A DNA stretch of 64,000 nucleotides from Aquamicrobium sp. LC103 (GTDB lineage Bacteria; Pseudomonadota; Alphaproteobacteria; Rhizobiales; Rhizobiaceae): NCBI RefSeq assembly GCF_001014615.2, contig NZ_LBCQ02000014.1:1-64000 (forward strand), written 5' to 3'. Below are positions 16,898-26,828 of this stretch, piece after piece; the stretch's first letter is position 1; each line of letters starts with the position of its first letter. Below the pieces are notes generated by a model that worked only from the letters and a program-made list of their open reading frames with translations, was not told where the DNA came from and made no database searches. The position numbers were made by a program, and so were the translations under genes.

Positions 16898-16974
16898 TGG
16901 TACCGTTGGCTGGGGTCGAACCAGCGACCTCCGGATCCACAATCCGGCGCTCTAACCAGCTGAGCTACAACGGC
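16898..16974 (-). tRNA. tRNA-His(GTG)
   Basis: A full cloverleaf folds on the minus strand: acceptor GCCGTTG/CAACGGT (one G-U at the end), D arm, anticodon stem CCGGA/TCCGG with loop TTGTGGA giving anticodon GTG, 5-base variable loop, and T arm GCTGG/CCAGC. CCA is encoded. The discriminator base is A73, and the base before G1 is T, so the usual encoded G-1:C73 pair is absent. This is the unusual histidine tRNA type known from a clade of alphaproteobacteria. Confidence 0.96.
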
Positions 16975-17110
16975 ACATGATTTGCGCTGGTTGGCGACGC
17001 TATTACGGGCAAACGCAACCGATTTCAAGTGCGCAGACGGCGAAGCTTGTTCCAATGTGCGAGTTTTTCACCGCGCCTCGCAAATGCTCGAGGCATGCCC
17101 AAAAAAAGGA

Positions 17111-17142
17111 AAAAGGCCGGGGGGAGGAGGTCCCGGCCTTTT
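17111..17142 (-). terminator. Rho-independent terminator of the phasin gene
   Basis: An 11-bp stem (AAAAGGCCGGG with CCCGGCCTTTT) is followed on the minus strand by a T-rich tract (TTCC then seven T). It lies 90 bases past the phasin stop. Confidence 0.8.
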
Positions 17143-17232
17143 CCTGTGTCAGACCGGCGGGAGGAGGATGCCGATCTGGACCCGCGGGTTGGAAGGGAGG
17201 AGGTTTCCTTGCCGCGGGTATTCCAAAAAAGG

Positions 17233-17688
17233 TCAGGCGACCTTGAGTTCCTTGGCCGCCTTTTCGAAGACGTCCTTCATCGGCTTGGAGACTTCCTCGG
17301 CCGCCTTCGTCGATACGGTCTGGAAATCCTTGGCCTGCTCGACCGCGAATTCGACCTGCTTGCGCAGGAAAGCCGTCTGCAGCTCGACCACTTCGGAAAG
17401 CGACTTCGCCGCGACGAGAGCTTCGAGATGCGCAAAACCGGATTCGGCGTTGGTGCGAAGCACGGAGATCGACTTCAGCGAGATTTCGTTGCCGGCGGAC
17501 TTCGCCTGCTCGAAAGTGGCTTCAAGTGCCTTCTGGGCGGATTCGGCGCCCGACTTCCACTTGGCATAAACTTCCTTCGACTGTTCGACGCCCTTCTCGG
17601 CGAAGGCGCGGAACTGGTCGGTCGCCTTCTCGGCGTCGAATTTCGGAAATTCGAGCGCTTCGTCGGCCTTTCCTGCGGTCTTGCTCAT
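17233..17688 (-). CDS. phaP: Phasin (polyhydroxyalkanoate granule-associated protein)
   Basis: A 151-residue amphipathic, all-helical protein without Cys or Trp-rich core: FDAEKATDQFRAFAEKGVEQ, KALEATFEQAKSAGNEISLK, SEVVELQTAFLRKQVEFAVE, ending KDVFEKAAKELKVA. These are the Phasin_2 hallmarks. Phasins coat PHB granules and influence their size and number. The gene has its own strong promoter and a strong terminator, so it is monocistronic. Acetoacetyl-CoA synthetase for PHB reuse lies 7 kb away. Confidence 0.9.
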   Translation of the reverse strand: MSKTAGKADEALEFPKFDAEKATDQFRAFAEKGVEQSKEVYAKWKSGAESAQKALEATFEQAKSAGNEISLKSISVLRTNAESGFAHLEALVAAKSLSEVVELQTAFLRKQVEFAVEQAKDFQTVSTKAAEEVSKPMKDVFEKAAKELKVA

Positions 17689-17755
17689 CAGCCAAAATTC
17701 CTTACGTTCGTGGCAGAGGGAAGGTTTTCCTCCCGCGTATATTTGCTTGACTGCT

Positions 17756-17786
17756 TATATAGCGGGCTCTTTTGTGCATTGCAACA
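17756..17786 (-). promoter_or_regulatory. Phasin promoter with PhaR-like operator over the -35 box
   Basis: Read on the minus strand: TTGCAA (17784-17779), a 17-base spacer, and TATATA (17761-17756), a near-consensus sigma-70 promoter. The -35 hexamer sits inside TGTTGCAATGCACAA, whose TGCA-N-TGCA core resembles PhaR repressor sites at other phasin promoters. The PhaR reading is inference. Confidence 0.6.
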
Positions 17787-17939
17787 TTTTTGTTTGCACC
17801 GCATCAAAGCCGCTCGATCGATTAACCAAGCCGGGAAAATCAGCCCAAGCCGGGCCGCCTTGCTGTGGACGTGCCGGCGGCTTGATTTTACTAATAAAGG
17901 GTTAAGTCCGCCCGCGCTTGCAAAGGTTCCGTATCAGGC

Positions 17940-20900
17940 ATGGCTCCAGGCCCCTATTCGTTCATCGACATCGCCGTGCTCGAGGAAGTCCGCGCCCGTT
18001 TCGCGGAGGGCGACGCGCTCGCGATTCTCTCGACGGACCTGGATCACGTCGTGTGGGCGAACGGCCCCGGCGCCGCGCTGTTCGGCTATCCCGACATCGA
18101 GGCGATCATGGGCGCGTCCGCCGGGCTGGGACTGCCCGCCAGGCGGCAGATTTCGTCCGTATCCGGCTTTCCAGAACTGGGCCGCGACCGGTCCGTCACC
18201 GTCAGGCTCGCCAGCGGCCTTTCCAGCCGCGCCATATCGATCCTCGTGAGCGGCATCGGCCTTCCCGACGGCGAACCGGCGATCCTTCTGGCGGTGCCCG
18301 CGAAGATGTCGTCTGCCCGCGGCGCGGGAGAAATAGCGGCGCGCGCGGTAAGCGGCTTCACGGAGGCCGGCTATTTCGCGGCGCTCCTCGATGAGGAAGG
18401 GGCTGTCGAAGCCGCTTCGGAAGGCTTCGCCGAACTCGCCGTCAGCGAAATGACGCGGCGAAGGCTCGTGACCGAAGTACGCGGCGAGACCGACCGTCTC
18501 GTCAAGCGGCCGATCGAGGCTGGAGACGGCATGATTCCGGCGGGTATCGCGCGCCTGACCGACATGCCGGCGAAGCATCTTCTGGTTGTCATCAACGAGA
18601 AGGTTTCCGCCGTGGAGCCTCCGCCGGCCGATCTTCCGACCAGCGGGGAAACCGGGTCCGGCGCGGAACTGACGCCAACCTCTCAGCCCGGCACATCGGC
18701 GGCCACTCCGAAGCCGACCGCGCAGAACACCCATTCGGAGGACCGTTGGTATTTTCATGGCGATACGATCGGCGAACGCCAGCGCCAGCCGGCCAAGGCC
18801 GCGGCCGTCCGCCCCGTCTCCCATCCTGAAACGATCCCTGCCTCGCGGCCCGAAGCCACGCCGGAAGCTAAACCGGACCATGCGGCGGCGCCGGTGCGCT
18901 TCGTCTGGCGCACCGACGCCGAGGGTCGGTTCAGCACCATCTCGGAGGAATTCGTCGAAGCGGTGGGCGCGGGTGCTGCCGACATCATCGGCCGCAAGTT
19001 CGGCGACGTCGCCAATGTCTTCGGTCTCGACCCCGAGCGCGAGATCGCCGGACTGCTCGAGCGTCGCGACACCTGGTCGGGACGTTCGGTGCTGTGGCCG
19101 GTAACGGGAACCGCGCTGCGCGTGCCGGTCGACCTCGCCGCCCTGCCCGTCTACAACCGCGACCGCGATTTCGAGGGGTTCCGAGGCTTCGGCGTGGCCC
19201 GCATGGCCGACGCCGTGGCCGACCCGGAAGCGCTCGGCTTGTCGCTCGCCACGCCAGGTGAAACAGCCGACGAGCCACCGGCCGAAGATGCTTCCGACGA
19301 AGAACCGGCATTTCTGGAAGCGCCGGCGGAGACCGTCGACGGCGACCCCCCCCTCACGAACGAGGTTCCTGCGATCGCCATCGACGCGGAGCAGGAACAT
19401 CGCCTGAGCGACAAGGTGATCCGTCTCGCCGAGCACCGATCCAACGGACCCGACAAGAGCCTGACCGCAGGCGAACGCAACGCGTTGGAGGAGATCCGCG
19501 CCCGGCTGCGCCGTGATTTCGAGACGACCGGCGAGGAGCCGGAAAGCGCCGCGCCGACCGTCTTCGGCAAGAGAAAATCTCGACCGGCAGTGGAAGACGA
19601 CAGCGAACCGGCCAACGCCGTGCAATCCGCGCCGACCGACGAGCAGAGCCCCACCAAGGAAGAGCAAGAAGCCGGAACCGCATCCGAAAGCGTCGCACCG
19701 AGCGGGAGCGCCCCCGAAGAGGCGAGGGAAGCGGAGCCTGCTTCCGCGACCGATCCCGCGGAAGCCGGCGGCACGGAAGCCGTCGTCGCCATACGGCAGG
19801 CGGTCGAAGCGCCCGAAATCGCGACTGCCGGCTTCCTCCCTTCTGCGTTTTCCGCGCGGCCCGAGGCCGACCGCCAGGAGATCGACACCGGCATTCTGGC
19901 CGGCCTGCCGCTTGCCGTGCTCATCCATGCCGGCGACGCGCTCTATTACGCCAATCCGGAATTCCTAACCCTCACCGGCTATGCGAGCCTGCACCAGATC
20001 CAACGCGAAGGCGGCCTCGGCCGGCTTTTCGTGGATTGTGATCCCGACAGCGCAGCCGCGGGACCGGAGGCGCGCAAGCTGCGGATGCGCGCGCTCGGCG
20101 GCGACGAGTTTCCGGTCGAGGCGCATCTGCAGTCGATTGCGTGGAACGGCGGCAAGGCACTGCTGCTTGCCGTGCATCGCCCGCCGATCGATAAGCCGGC
20201 TCTCGCCGCCCAGCTCCCCGCTCCGGCGATGCCGGAAGCAGCCGATACGAGCGAGCTGGAGCGCCGGGTGGCCGAGATGCGCGCCATCATCGACACGGCG
20301 ACCGACGGCGTCGTGCTGATCGACAAGGACGGGACGATCCGGAACATCAGCCATCCCGCCGAAGCCCTCTTCGGTTTCGACAGCGCGCAAGTGGAAGGCA
20401 AGCCCTTCACCTCGCTCTTCGCGATCGAGAGCCAGCGCTCGGCGCGCGACTATCTCAGCGGGCTGTCGGAAAACGGCGTGGCGAGCGTCCTCAATGACGG
20501 CCGCGAGGTCATCGGGCGCGAGGCCGAAGGCCGCTTCATCCCGCTCTTCATGACCATCGGGCGCCTGCCCGGCGACAGCGGCTTCTGCGCCGTCGTGCGC
20601 GACATCACGCAGTGGAAGCGCGCCGAGGAGGAACTGACGCAGGCACGCGCCCAGGCCGAGCGCTCGTCCTCGCAGAAGACCGAGTTCCTCGCCCGCGTCA
20701 GCCACGAGATCCGCACGCCGCTCAACGCGATCATCGGCTTTTCGGAACTGATGATGGACGAGAAGTTCGGGCCGATCGGCTCCGACCGGTACCGCGACTA
20801 CCTGCGCGACATCAACCGCTCGGGCAATCACGTCCTCGACCTCGTCAACGATCTGCTCGACATCTCCAAGATCGAGGCCGGCGAACAGGAGATGAACTAC

Positions 20901-21374
20901 GAAGCCGTCTCGCTCAACGACACGCTGGGCGAAACGGTGGCGATGATGCAGCCGCAGGCGAACCGCGAGCGCGTCATCATCCGCTCCAGCCTCTCCTCCC
21001 GTCTGCCGGAGGTGGTGGCCGACCTGCGCAGCGTGCGCCAGATCGCGCTGAACCTGCTTTCCAACGCGGTGCGCTACACCCAGGCCGGCGGCCAGGTCAT
21101 CGTGTCGACTTCCTATGAAGCAAGCGGCGACATCGTCATGCGGGTGCGCGACACCGGCATCGGCATGACGCTTTCCGAGATCGACCAGGCGCTGAAGCCC
21201 TTCAAGCAGATCAACGCGCTGAAAAGAGGCCGCAACGACGGAACCGGGCTCGGCCTGCCGCTCACCAAGGCGATGGTGGAGGCAAACCGCGCGCGTTTCT
21301 CGATCTCCTCCACGCCCGGCGAGGGAACGCTGGTCGAGATCACTTTTCCGTCAACCAGGGTGCTGGCGGACTGA
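17940..21374 (+). CDS. Multi-PAS sensor histidine kinase, PleC/DivJ/PdhS family
   Basis: A 1144-residue cytoplasmic kinase with no membrane segments. PAS-like regions are at about 15-75 (ILSTDLDHVVWANGPGAALF), 320-420, 660-750 (ALYYANPEFLTLTGYASLHQ) and 780-895 (IDTATDGVVLIDKDGTIRNI). A long acidic, low-complexity stretch (about 425-640) separates them. The dimerisation domain has the phospho-acceptor in SHEIRTPLNAIIGFSELMMD (His about 922). The ATPase domain follows: LNLLSNAVRY (about 1037), RDTGIGM (1070) and GTGLGLPLTKAMVE (1101). The DHp wording matches the DivK-directed cell-cycle kinases of rhizobia. No receiver domain is attached. Divergent from the phasin gene. Confidence 0.88.
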   Translation: MAPGPYSFIDIAVLEEVRARFAEGDALAILSTDLDHVVWANGPGAALFGYPDIEAIMGASAGLGLPARRQISSVSGFPELGRDRSVTVRLASGLSSRAISILVSGIGLPDGEPAILLAVPAKMSSARGAGEIAARAVSGFTEAGYFAALLDEEGAVEAASEGFAELAVSEMTRRRLVTEVRGETDRLVKRPIEAGDGMIPAGIARLTDMPAKHLLVVINEKVSAVEPPPADLPTSGETGSGAELTPTSQPGTSAATPKPTAQNTHSEDRWYFHGDTIGERQRQPAKAAAVRPVSHPETIPASRPEATPEAKPDHAAAPVRFVWRTDAEGRFSTISEEFVEAVGAGAADIIGRKFGDVANVFGLDPEREIAGLLERRDTWSGRSVLWPVTGTALRVPVDLAALPVYNRDRDFEGFRGFGVARMADAVADPEALGLSLATPGETADEPPAEDASDEEPAFLEAPAETVDGDPPLTNEVPAIAIDAEQEHRLSDKVIRLAEHRSNGPDKSLTAGERNALEEIRARLRRDFETTGEEPESAAPTVFGKRKSRPAVEDDSEPANAVQSAPTDEQSPTKEEQEAGTASESVAPSGSAPEEAREAEPASATDPAEAGGTEAVVAIRQAVEAPEIATAGFLPSAFSARPEADRQEIDTGILAGLPLAVLIHAGDALYYANPEFLTLTGYASLHQIQREGGLGRLFVDCDPDSAAAGPEARKLRMRALGGDEFPVEAHLQSIAWNGGKALLLAVHRPPIDKPALAAQLPAPAMPEAADTSELERRVAEMRAIIDTATDGVVLIDKDGTIRNISHPAEALFGFDSAQVEGKPFTSLFAIESQRSARDYLSGLSENGVASVLNDGREVIGREAEGRFIPLFMTIGRLPGDSGFCAVVRDITQWKRAEEELTQARAQAERSSSQKTEFLARVSHEIRTPLNAIIGFSELMMDEKFGPIGSDRYRDYLRDINRSGNHVLDLVNDLLDISKIEAGEQEMNYEAVSLNDTLGETVAMMQPQANRERVIIRSSLSSRLPEVVADLRSVRQIALNLLSNAVRYTQAGGQVIVSTSYEASGDIVMRVRDTGIGMTLSEIDQALKPFKQINALKRGRNDGTGLGLPLTKAMVEANRARFSISSTPGEGTLVEITFPSTRVLAD

Positions 21375-21421
21375 CCGCGACTCATCGATTTCCTCGCATT
21401 CCCGCGGGCAAAGTTGATAAA

Positions 21422-21448
21422 AGTAGTTTAGAATAATTCTAAACTACT
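21422..21448. promoter_or_regulatory. Irr-type iron control element (ICE box)
   Basis: A perfect 27-bp dyad: 13-base arms around a single central A at 21435. Its core TTTAGAATAATTCTAAA matches the Irr-box pattern TTTAGAA-N3-TTCTAAA. It lies 124 bases upstream of a Fe(3+)-binding protein gene, which supports iron- and haem-dependent control by Irr. Confidence 0.8.
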
Positions 21449-21571
21449 GAAATCATTTGCCTTTACCTTGACGCCTGCCGAAAATGCCCACAATAGACGG
21501 CGGTTCCCACGAGGGAACCATAGAGAAACTCGCTCCGGGGAATTTGAACCCCCGAGGTTTTGGAGGACCAC

Positions 21572-22630
21572 ATGACCACGGGAAACGCGTCTTCGACGTT
21601 CGGCCGACTTGCCGCCGCCGCGCTCGCGGCAGGCATCGCCTATGTCCCCTTCGCCGCCTCGGCGGACGAAGTCGTCAATATCTATTCCTATCGTCAGCCG
21701 GCGCTCATCAAGCCCGCGCTTGACGCCTTCACCGCCGAAACCGGCATCCGCACCGAGATTCTCTTCCTCGACAAGGGCCTGGAAGACCGCATTCTCGCCG
21801 AAGGCTCGAATTCGCCGGCCGACGTGATCCTCACCGTCGACATCGCCCGCCTCACCAACGCCAAGGAAAAGGGCGTGACGCAGGCGCTCGACGACGAGAC
21901 CGTCAACGCCAACCTGCCGGCCGAGTACCGCGATCCCGAGGGCCATTGGTTCGGCATCACCAAGCGCGCGCGCGTCGTCTACGCCTCCAAGGACCGGGTC
22001 GGCGACGAGCCGATGACCTATGCCGAACTCGCCGATCCGAAGTGGAAGGGCAAGATCTGCATGCGCTCCGGCCAGCACGACTACAATCTCGCGCTGTTCT
22101 CCGCCGCGATCGCCCATTGGGGCCCGGAAAAGGCCGAGGAATGGATGACCGGTCTGAAGAACAACCTGGCGCGCAAGCCCGACGGCGGCGACCGTCCGCA
22201 GGCCAAGGCCATCATGGCCGGCGAATGCGACATCGCGCTCGGCAACACCTACTATGTCGGCCTGATGCAGACCAACGACAAGGAGCCGGAAGAGAAGGAA
22301 TGGGCCAACGCCATCAAGGTGAAGTTCCCGACCTTCGAGAACGGCGGCACGCATGTCAACGTCTCGGGCGCCGCGCTCGCCAAGAACGCGCCGAACCGCG
22401 ATAATGCCGTCAAGCTGATCCAGTTCCTGTCCGGCCACGAGGCACAGCAGATCCAGGCGGAGCAGGCCTTCGAATATCCGGTCGAGCCCGGCCTTGAGCC
22501 CTCGCCCGTCGTCAAGGCGTTCGGCGAGCTGAACGCCGACACGCTGCCGCTGGCCGAGATCGCGAAGAACCGCAAGGAAGCTTCCGAGATGGTCGACCGC
22601 GTCGGCATCGACGACGGTCCGGCCAGCTAA
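21572..22630 (+). CDS. Fe(3+) ABC transporter periplasmic substrate-binding protein
   Basis: A 352-residue ferric-binding protein of the FbpA/FutA type. The signal peptide is residues 1-31 (ends PFAASA), and the mature protein starts DEVVNIYSYRQPALIKP. Later marks are DVILTVDIARL, EYRDPEGHWFGITKRARVV, GNTYYVGLMQ and TFENGGTHVNVSGAALAKNA. It captures ferric iron in the periplasm for an inner-membrane permease. The ATG at 21572 has GGAGG 5 bases upstream. An Irr-type box precedes the gene, and the permease follows 76 bases later. No ATP-binding gene is next to them. Confidence 0.92.
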   Translation: MTTGNASSTFGRLAAAALAAGIAYVPFAASADEVVNIYSYRQPALIKPALDAFTAETGIRTEILFLDKGLEDRILAEGSNSPADVILTVDIARLTNAKEKGVTQALDDETVNANLPAEYRDPEGHWFGITKRARVVYASKDRVGDEPMTYAELADPKWKGKICMRSGQHDYNLALFSAAIAHWGPEKAEEWMTGLKNNLARKPDGGDRPQAKAIMAGECDIALGNTYYVGLMQTNDKEPEEKEWANAIKVKFPTFENGGTHVNVSGAALAKNAPNRDNAVKLIQFLSGHEAQQIQAEQAFEYPVEPGLEPSPVVKAFGELNADTLPLAEIAKNRKEASEMVDRVGIDDGPAS

Positions 22631-22656
22631 GCGCGAACCTGATCCTGAGAGATCGG

Positions 22657-22684
22657 AAGCCGGACCGCGCAGGTGGCCCGGCTT
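22657..22684 (+). terminator. Intercistronic hairpin after the Fe(3+)-binding protein gene
   Basis: Stem AAGCCGGACC/GGCCCGGCTT (one mismatch, 8-base loop) between the binding-protein and permease genes. There is no run of T, so it more likely stabilises the upstream mRNA or reduces read-through than stops transcription fully. Confidence 0.4.
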
Positions 22685-22706
22685 TCGCATTTGAAACGGT
22701 GACGAT

Positions 22707-24422
22707 TTGGCAAGCCTGAGCGAAACGGCGGCCGGCGGGAAAGGCCATCCGCGGGAAGCACGCGCGCCCCGCGCGCGGCGCGAGAGGCATTCGCTCACGA
22801 AACTGTTCGCCCTCGTCGTCTGCGCGATCGTACTGATGCCGATCCTCACCCTTGCCGGCATAGCCCTGACCGGCACGGGCGAGATGTGGCCGCATCTCGT
22901 TTCCAACGTGCTGCCGCGCGCAACGCTGACCACGCTGCAATTGCTCGCCATGGTCTCCGTGCTGTCGGCATCGATCGGCGTGACGAGCGCCTGGCTGGTG
23001 GTGGCCTACGAGTTTCCCTTCCGCAAGACGCTCGCCTGGGCGCTGGTGCTGCCGCTCGCCGTGCCGCCATATCTTGCCGCCTACGCCTTCGCGGAATTCT
23101 TCCTTTTCACGGGGCCGGTGCAGACGCTCTACCGCGCCATGTTCGGCTTCCAGACGGCGCGCGACTACTGGTTTCCCGACCTGCGTTCGACCGGCGGCGT
23201 GGCTTTCGTCCTCGCCTTCGTCCTCTATCCTTACGTCTATCTCACATCGCGCATCGTCTTCATCATGCAGGGCCGCAACATCGCCGACGTCGCGCGCACG
23301 CTCGGCGCCAGGCCCTCGGCCGTGTTCCGGCGCATCCTGCTGCCGGTGGCGCGCCCGGCCATCGTCGCCGGTGTGGCGCTGGTGCTGATGGAGACGCTGA
23401 ACGACATGGGCGCTGCCGAATATCTCGGCGTACGCACGCTCACGCTCACGGTCTTCTCGACATGGCTCAACCGGGGAAGCCTCGAGGGCGCCGCGCAGAT
23501 CGCGATGCTGATGCTCGTGCTGGTGTTCGCGCTGCTTCTGGCGGAGCAGTGGGCGCGGCGGCGCCAGCGCTTCCATGCGGCACGCGCGACGCATATCGTC
23601 GCCCGCCCGCCGCGCACCCGCCTCACCGGCTGGAAGGGGCCGGCCGCGACATTGGCCGTGCTGATGCCGGTGCTGCTCGGCTTCGGCGTGCCGTTCTATA
23701 TCTTCGGAAGCTATGCGTCGCGCCGCATCGACCAGCTCTTCGATCCGGCTCTGCTTCGTGCCTTCACCCACAGCGTGACGACCGCCTCGACGGCCGCGAT
23801 GCTTGCCGTCTTCGTCGCCCTCCTGCTCATCAACGCCGCCCGCGTCGCGCGCTCGCGCACCGTCAGCCTGCTGACGCGGTTCGCGATGATCGGCTACGCG
23901 CTGCCGGGCACGATCATGGGCCTCGGCCTGCTCTTCGCGCTTGCCCGCTTCGACAATGCGCTCGACGCGCTGATGCGCGAGCATTTCGACTATTCGACCG
24001 GGCTGTTGCTCACCGGCTCCGCCACCGCGGTGGTGCTCGCCTGCTCGATACGCTTCCTGGCGCTCGCGGAAGGGGCGATCCATTCCGGCCTCGAGAAGCT
24101 GCCGCCAAACATCGACCATGCCGCCCGCAGCCTCGGCCAATCCTCGTTCGGCAGTGCGTGGCGGGTTCTCCTGCCGCTGCTCAAACCGGCGATCCTGACG
24201 GCGGCCGTGCTGGTCTTCGTCGATACGATCAAGGAACTTTCCGCCACCATCCTGCTGCGCCCCTTCGGGTTCAACACGCTGGCCACCTTCGTCTACGAAC
24301 AGGCCTCGCGCGGCGTGGTGCAGGACGGCGCGGTCGCCGCGCTCCTCATCATCCTCACCGCGCTCGTTCCGGTCGTGCTCTTGTCGGGAGCGCTGATGCG
24401 CGACCGCGAGGCGATGCTGTGA
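22707..24422 (+). CDS. Fe(3+) ABC transporter permease, fused two-domain type
   Basis: A 571-residue inner-membrane protein with two BPD_transp_1 modules in one chain. Each carries an EAA-type loop: RTLGARPSAVFRRILLPVA at about residue 200 and RSLGQSSFGSAWRVLLPLL at about 480. Around twelve hydrophobic spans are visible, starting near LFALVVCAIVLMPILTLAGI. This is the FbpB/SfuB layout. No ATG is well placed, so a TTG at 22707 is taken; the N-terminal 35 residues are basic and cytoplasmic. It should pair with the preceding binding protein and an ATPase encoded elsewhere. Confidence 0.88.
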   Translation: MASLSETAAGGKGHPREARAPRARRERHSLTKLFALVVCAIVLMPILTLAGIALTGTGEMWPHLVSNVLPRATLTTLQLLAMVSVLSASIGVTSAWLVVAYEFPFRKTLAWALVLPLAVPPYLAAYAFAEFFLFTGPVQTLYRAMFGFQTARDYWFPDLRSTGGVAFVLAFVLYPYVYLTSRIVFIMQGRNIADVARTLGARPSAVFRRILLPVARPAIVAGVALVLMETLNDMGAAEYLGVRTLTLTVFSTWLNRGSLEGAAQIAMLMLVLVFALLLAEQWARRRQRFHAARATHIVARPPRTRLTGWKGPAATLAVLMPVLLGFGVPFYIFGSYASRRIDQLFDPALLRAFTHSVTTASTAAMLAVFVALLLINAARVARSRTVSLLTRFAMIGYALPGTIMGLGLLFALARFDNALDALMREHFDYSTGLLLTGSATAVVLACSIRFLALAEGAIHSGLEKLPPNIDHAARSLGQSSFGSAWRVLLPLLKPAILTAAVLVFVDTIKELSATILLRPFGFNTLATFVYEQASRGVVQDGAVAALLIILTALVPVVLLSGALMRDREAML

Positions 24423-24597
24423 GCCCAAAAGAAAAGGCGCCGCAAGGGCGCCTGAAGTGATTTGGCTGTCAAACGAGGGGCTTGAGCAATTCTCCGGCGG
24501 GGGCTCGGAGAGGTATCCAACCTCAAGTTACGCACGACTATCGTGGCCGGACCTTAACAAAGCCTTACCGGCGGTCCGCAAAGTTTACGAAAGCGTA

Positions 24598-24630
24598 TCA
24601 CCCGTGAAATCTCGGTAAATTTCCGGGTGA
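24598..24630. terminator. Bidirectional hairpin between convergent genes
   Basis: Stem TCACCCG-T-GAAAT paired with ATTTC-CGGGTGA, 12 pairs and one bulged base. It lies between the permease stop (24422) and the acetoacetyl-CoA synthetase stop (24644). No long T tract on either side, so terminator activity is likely but not certain. A second, 7-bp stem lies at 24435-24453. The rest of the 221-bp gap shows nothing. Confidence 0.4.
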
Positions 24631-24643
24631 CCGTTCGTTAACC

Positions 24644-26602
<1,959 letters not shown>

Positions 26603-26828
26603 CTCGCTCCTCCCAGGCGGCGTTCGCGGCCAGTGCCATGCGCGCCGAAAATCTCGCATCCGGTTAAGCATATCGCAACGCAACAAGGCAAGATGGATGG
26701 GTCGGCGCGGACGCAACTGTTGGAAATTGCCTTGTCCGGGCCACAAAAACTTGAAAAGCGGTGTCCGCGAGTATTGGGTAGCGGCGCGGGGGTGTATTTG
26801 ACACGCCTGATGGCGGCAGCGAGGTAGG

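Noticed and set aside
17101-17142. Homopolymer A runs as possible insertion scar
   Set aside because: They form the arms and tail of the phasin terminator.
17934-19928. Minus-strand open frame of 664 codons inside the kinase gene
   Set aside because: Antisense shadow of the histidine kinase N-terminal half; low complexity of the linker removes stops.
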